A stretch of DNA of 64,000 nucleotides from Leptotrichia buccalis C-1013-b (lineage in GTDB: Bacteria; Fusobacteriota; Fusobacteriia; Fusobacteriales; Leptotrichiaceae), in NCBI RefSeq assembly GCF_000023905.1, contig NC_013192.1, forward strand, positions 1,488,001 to 1,552,000, given 5' to 3'. The position numbers were made by a program, and so were the translations under genes. Positions 62,237 to 64,000 of this stretch are shown piece by piece (the stretch's first letter is position 1; each line of letters starts with the position of its first letter). The notes under the pieces were generated by a model. That model was given only the letters and a program-made list of their open reading frames with translations. It was not told the origin of the DNA and did not search any database.

Positions 62237-62854
62237 TTATGTTCCTTTTCTGTCATTTTCTGAAATATCAATAAACTTGTATTTCCTCTTTTCCTTTACT
62301 GTCGAGCCTTTTTTCTTTGTTTCTAATTCTAGAACTCGTTTTGCCATTTCATTCTGCTTTTCAATCAAATCATCTAATTTATAATGTAAATCTTCTATTA
62401 TAATTTCATTTTTTAAATTTACCTTATAATCATTTTCTGATTTTTTTTCATCAAGTTTTTTCATTTTGTTCTGATTAAAAATTATCAATGCGCAAAAAAT
62501 AAACATAAAGAATGACAAAATGACATTTAACACTACAAATGAATATGGATTGAATTTTTTAGCTACAAGAAAAAATATATTTATTATGCCCCATATTAAA
62601 ATAAATATGCCCATTGAATAAATAATTTTTTTACTTCCTATAAAATCAGAAAGTTTATTTGAAAAATTTTTTTTATCTTTTTCCTCTTCCTTTACAATTT
62701 TTGAAACTTTCTGTTCCAAAAGCATATGAATGATTTCTTCCCTTTTTTTATCATCATCCACATCCTTCAGCATTTTTTTCAATGTTTCTTCTTTTTTTCC
62801 ATTTACACTTTCCATCCTTAATCTATTATTTTTTTCTTCAGCCCTACTTTTCAA
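62237..62854 (-). CDS. DUF1003-family membrane protein
   Basis: A 205-residue protein. The core FIGSKKIIYSMGIFILIWGI then FNPYSFVVLNVILSFFMFIF, with NQNKMKKLDEKKSENDYKVN, is the DUF1003 pattern. There are two membrane helices, a charged N-terminal helix and a C-terminal coiled coil. The start is a TTG at 62854 with GAAGGGAAG upstream; an ATG at 62815 has a poorly spaced site. The function is unknown, though relatives have been linked to metal or acid tolerance. Confidence 0.75.
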   Translation of the reverse strand: MKSRAEEKNNRLRMESVNGKKEETLKKMLKDVDDDKKREEIIHMLLEQKVSKIVKEEEKDKKNFSNKLSDFIGSKKIIYSMGIFILIWGIINIFFLVAKKFNPYSFVVLNVILSFFMFIFCALIIFNQNKMKKLDEKKSENDYKVNLKNEIIIEDLHYKLDDLIEKQNEMAKRVLELETKKKGSTVKEKRKYKFIDISENDRKGT

Positions 62855-62967
62855 TTTTGAACTTCCCTTCTCGTATATTTCAACAGTATAATACCATTTT
62901 CAGAAAAAAAATACAAGTAAATAAATATTTTTATTAAAGCCATAAATTTCTTTTATAATCAAAAGGA

Positions 62968-63001
62968 GACTGTTTCATAAAATTACCATTATGAGACAGT
63001 C
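62968..63001 (-). terminator. Hairpin upstream of the DUF1003 gene
   Basis: GACTGTTTCAT and ATGAGACAGTC form an 11-bp stem with two mismatched or G-U positions and a 12-base loop; the minus-strand T-run is short (CCTTTTG). Confidence 0.5.
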
Positions 63002-63074
63002 CGAAATTTTATAAAATATATCTATAACTGTTTAAAAAATGTAAATTTACTTTCCTTACAAACAAAAAATAAAA

Positions 63075-63115
63075 AATTGCCTAATCTTCCAATAAAGAAA
63101 TAATTAGACAATTTA
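63075..63115 (-). terminator. Terminator of the ompA operon
   Basis: Minus AATTGTCTAAT and ATTAGGCAATT form an 11-bp stem with one mismatch, followed by TTTTTTATTTTT. It is 28 bp past the OmpA stop. Confidence 0.7.
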
Positions 63116-63142
63116 TAAAAAATTAATTAATAAATTCTGTTT

Positions 63143-63820
63143 CTACTGATCTTCTGATTGATCGTCAAATTGAATTTCAGCTCCAGATGCTGGATCAGGA
63201 GAAACTACATTTCCATCTTCATCCTTACATATTCTAGTAACCGCTCTATCAAATTTTTCACCATCACGATTTCTAACGTCGAATTCAATTCTTCTATTTT
63301 GAGCTCTACCTTCATCAGTTTCATTTGTTGCAATTGGTTCAGATTCACCTTTAGAATCTATACCACGAATTCTTGAAGAACTTAATCCTAATTCTATTAA
63401 TCTATCTTTAACAGCTTTCGCTCTTCTCATTCCTAAAGCCATATTATATGCATCAGAACCTTTAGAATCTGTATGTCCTGTTATACCAACGTTGTAATCT
63501 TTTTCATTCAAGAATTCTTTCAAGATTCCTAATAATCCATTATAATAAGGTTTTACATATGATTTATCAAAGTCAAAGTTTAATGCACCTTCATCAAATA
63601 CTATTGGTTGTATTGGTCCCATTATATCTTCACATGTTATCTTTTTAGCTGGTACTGTATTATCTCCTGGTTCTTCAATTTCAAGCGCATTAATTCTGAT
63701 TGTATTTTCTCTCATTTGAGTAGTTGTTAATTTTCTAGCTGATAATGGTACAGCAGCAACTAACAATCCGATTGCGACGATTATTGATCTTGTTGATTTT
63801 GATTTTGTTGTTCTACCCAT
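63143..63820 (-). CDS. OmpA-family peptidoglycan-binding outer membrane protein
   Basis: A 225-residue protein with an N-terminal signal-like segment (STRSIIVAIGLLVAAVPLSA) and an OmpA C-terminal domain. LNFDFDKSYVKPYYNGLL begins the fold, and NVGITGHTDSKGSDAYNMAL and MRRAKAVKDRLIELGL hold the peptidoglycan (diaminopimelate)-contacting Asp and Arg. QNRRIEFDV closes it. There is no beta-barrel. It overlaps the small lipoprotein gene by 40 bases. GAGAGG precedes the ATG. It probably links the outer membrane to the wall. Confidence 0.88.
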   Translation of the reverse strand: MGRTTKSKSTRSIIVAIGLLVAAVPLSARKLTTTQMRENTIRINALEIEEPGDNTVPAKKITCEDIMGPIQPIVFDEGALNFDFDKSYVKPYYNGLLGILKEFLNEKDYNVGITGHTDSKGSDAYNMALGMRRAKAVKDRLIELGLSSSRIRGIDSKGESEPIATNETDEGRAQNRRIEFDVRNRDGEKFDRAVTRICKDEDGNVVSPDPASGAEIQFDDQSEDQ

Positions 63821-63999
63821 CTTTCAGCCTCTCTTTCTAACGATCTGTATTTTTGGCTACCTGGATTCGGTTTATTTTCGTTCAAATAATCTTCTATATG
63901 ATTCAATCTTTGTGTATTAAAATCTACTAATTTTGCATTTGTACAAGACAAAGCTCCTAATCCTACTAATAATAATACTAATTTTTTCATATTTTTCAT
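63781..63999 (-). CDS. Small lipoprotein preceding OmpA
   Basis: A 72-residue lipoprotein: MKKLVLLLVGLGALSC gives a lipobox (ALSC). A helical domain (FNTQRLNHIEDYLNENK) and a Gln/Asn-rich tail follow. It could be a small outer-membrane anchor or tether. The gene runs to the window edge: an ATG at 63999 and another at 63990 are both possible and the ribosome site is outside. It overlaps and precedes ompA. Confidence 0.65.
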   Translation of the reverse strand: MKNMKKLVLLLVGLGALSCTNAKLVDFNTQRLNHIEDYLNENKPNPGSQKYRSLEREAERWVEQQNQNQQDQ

Positions 64000-64000
64000 T

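Overview
This window is very AT-rich and carries outer-membrane features (OmpA-type peptidoglycan-binding protein, several Lol-type lipoproteins, HtrA protease) together with strong AGGAGG-type ribosome binding sites. It also has CobW, a secondary alcohol dehydrogenase, a cobalamin methionine synthase and OpuC-like transport genes. I infer a host-associated, fermentative member of the Fusobacteriota, most like Leptotrichia. That is inference from composition and gene mix; no rRNA or complete marker set is present. I found no tRNA, rRNA, CRISPR array, prophage or replication origin.

Layout. 1-5.7 kb: TruA-like pseudouridine synthase with a KH-like tail, a frameshifted ISLre2-type element with a clean 9-bp target duplication, two lipoproteins, a HAD phosphatase and a DUF896 protein. 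5.7-13 kb: an RclA-like oxidoreductase under a strong palindrome, then a decaying accessory stretch of TPR/Sel1 lipoproteins and small proteins, broken by an IS5/IS427-type element, a homopolymer frameshift and point nonsense mutations. 13.4-15.5 kb: Zn secondary alcohol dehydrogenase followed by a CobW-family metallochaperone GTPase. 15.6-21.5 kb: pseudogenes (coiled-coil protein, Rrf2 regulator, SDR, TnpB, cupin ends), an AraC regulator and three TMEM175-like channel genes, two of them a tandem duplication. 21.5-30.4 kb: a cluster of flavodoxin, dienelactone-hydrolase-like protein, alpha/beta hydrolases, a type-B carboxylesterase, a cupin/carboxymuconolactone decarboxylase pseudogene, a LysR regulator and an aldo/keto reductase. 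A repeated promoter/operator block ties LysR to its divergent hydrolase and to the reductase. 30.6-31.7 kb: a two-gene pair, J-domain protein plus HNH-like protein, with no function I recognise.

32-42.6 kb is mostly housekeeping: aminotransferase, RlmD-type methyltransferase, the acn-icd-gltA set (oxidative branch from citrate to 2-oxoglutarate, so glutamate supply), a PAP2 phosphatase and a two-component system. 42.6-46.1 kb: bioY and bioB sit between a duplicated 3' end of htrA and the intact htrA. 46.2-49.2 kb: yggT, pgsA and pnp. 49.7-55.6 kb: a small secreted repeat protein, then a marR-opuC-type ABC operon apparently split by an oxidoreductase gene and by MITE-like sequences. 55.6-59.2 kb: metH. 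59-64 kb: small membrane proteins and lipoproteins, a DUF1003 protein, a cupin, and an OmpA gene overlapping a small lipoprotein gene.

The most notable large-scale pattern is duplication of gene 3' ends beside accessory genes (htrA around bioYB, the esterase around a hydrolase, cupin ends around the TMEM175 copies). Additive homologous integration in a transformable organism could explain it. The best candidate for an undescribed system is the J-domain/HNH-like pair at 30,600-31,711, followed by the alcohol dehydrogenase/CobW pair at 13,456-15,527.
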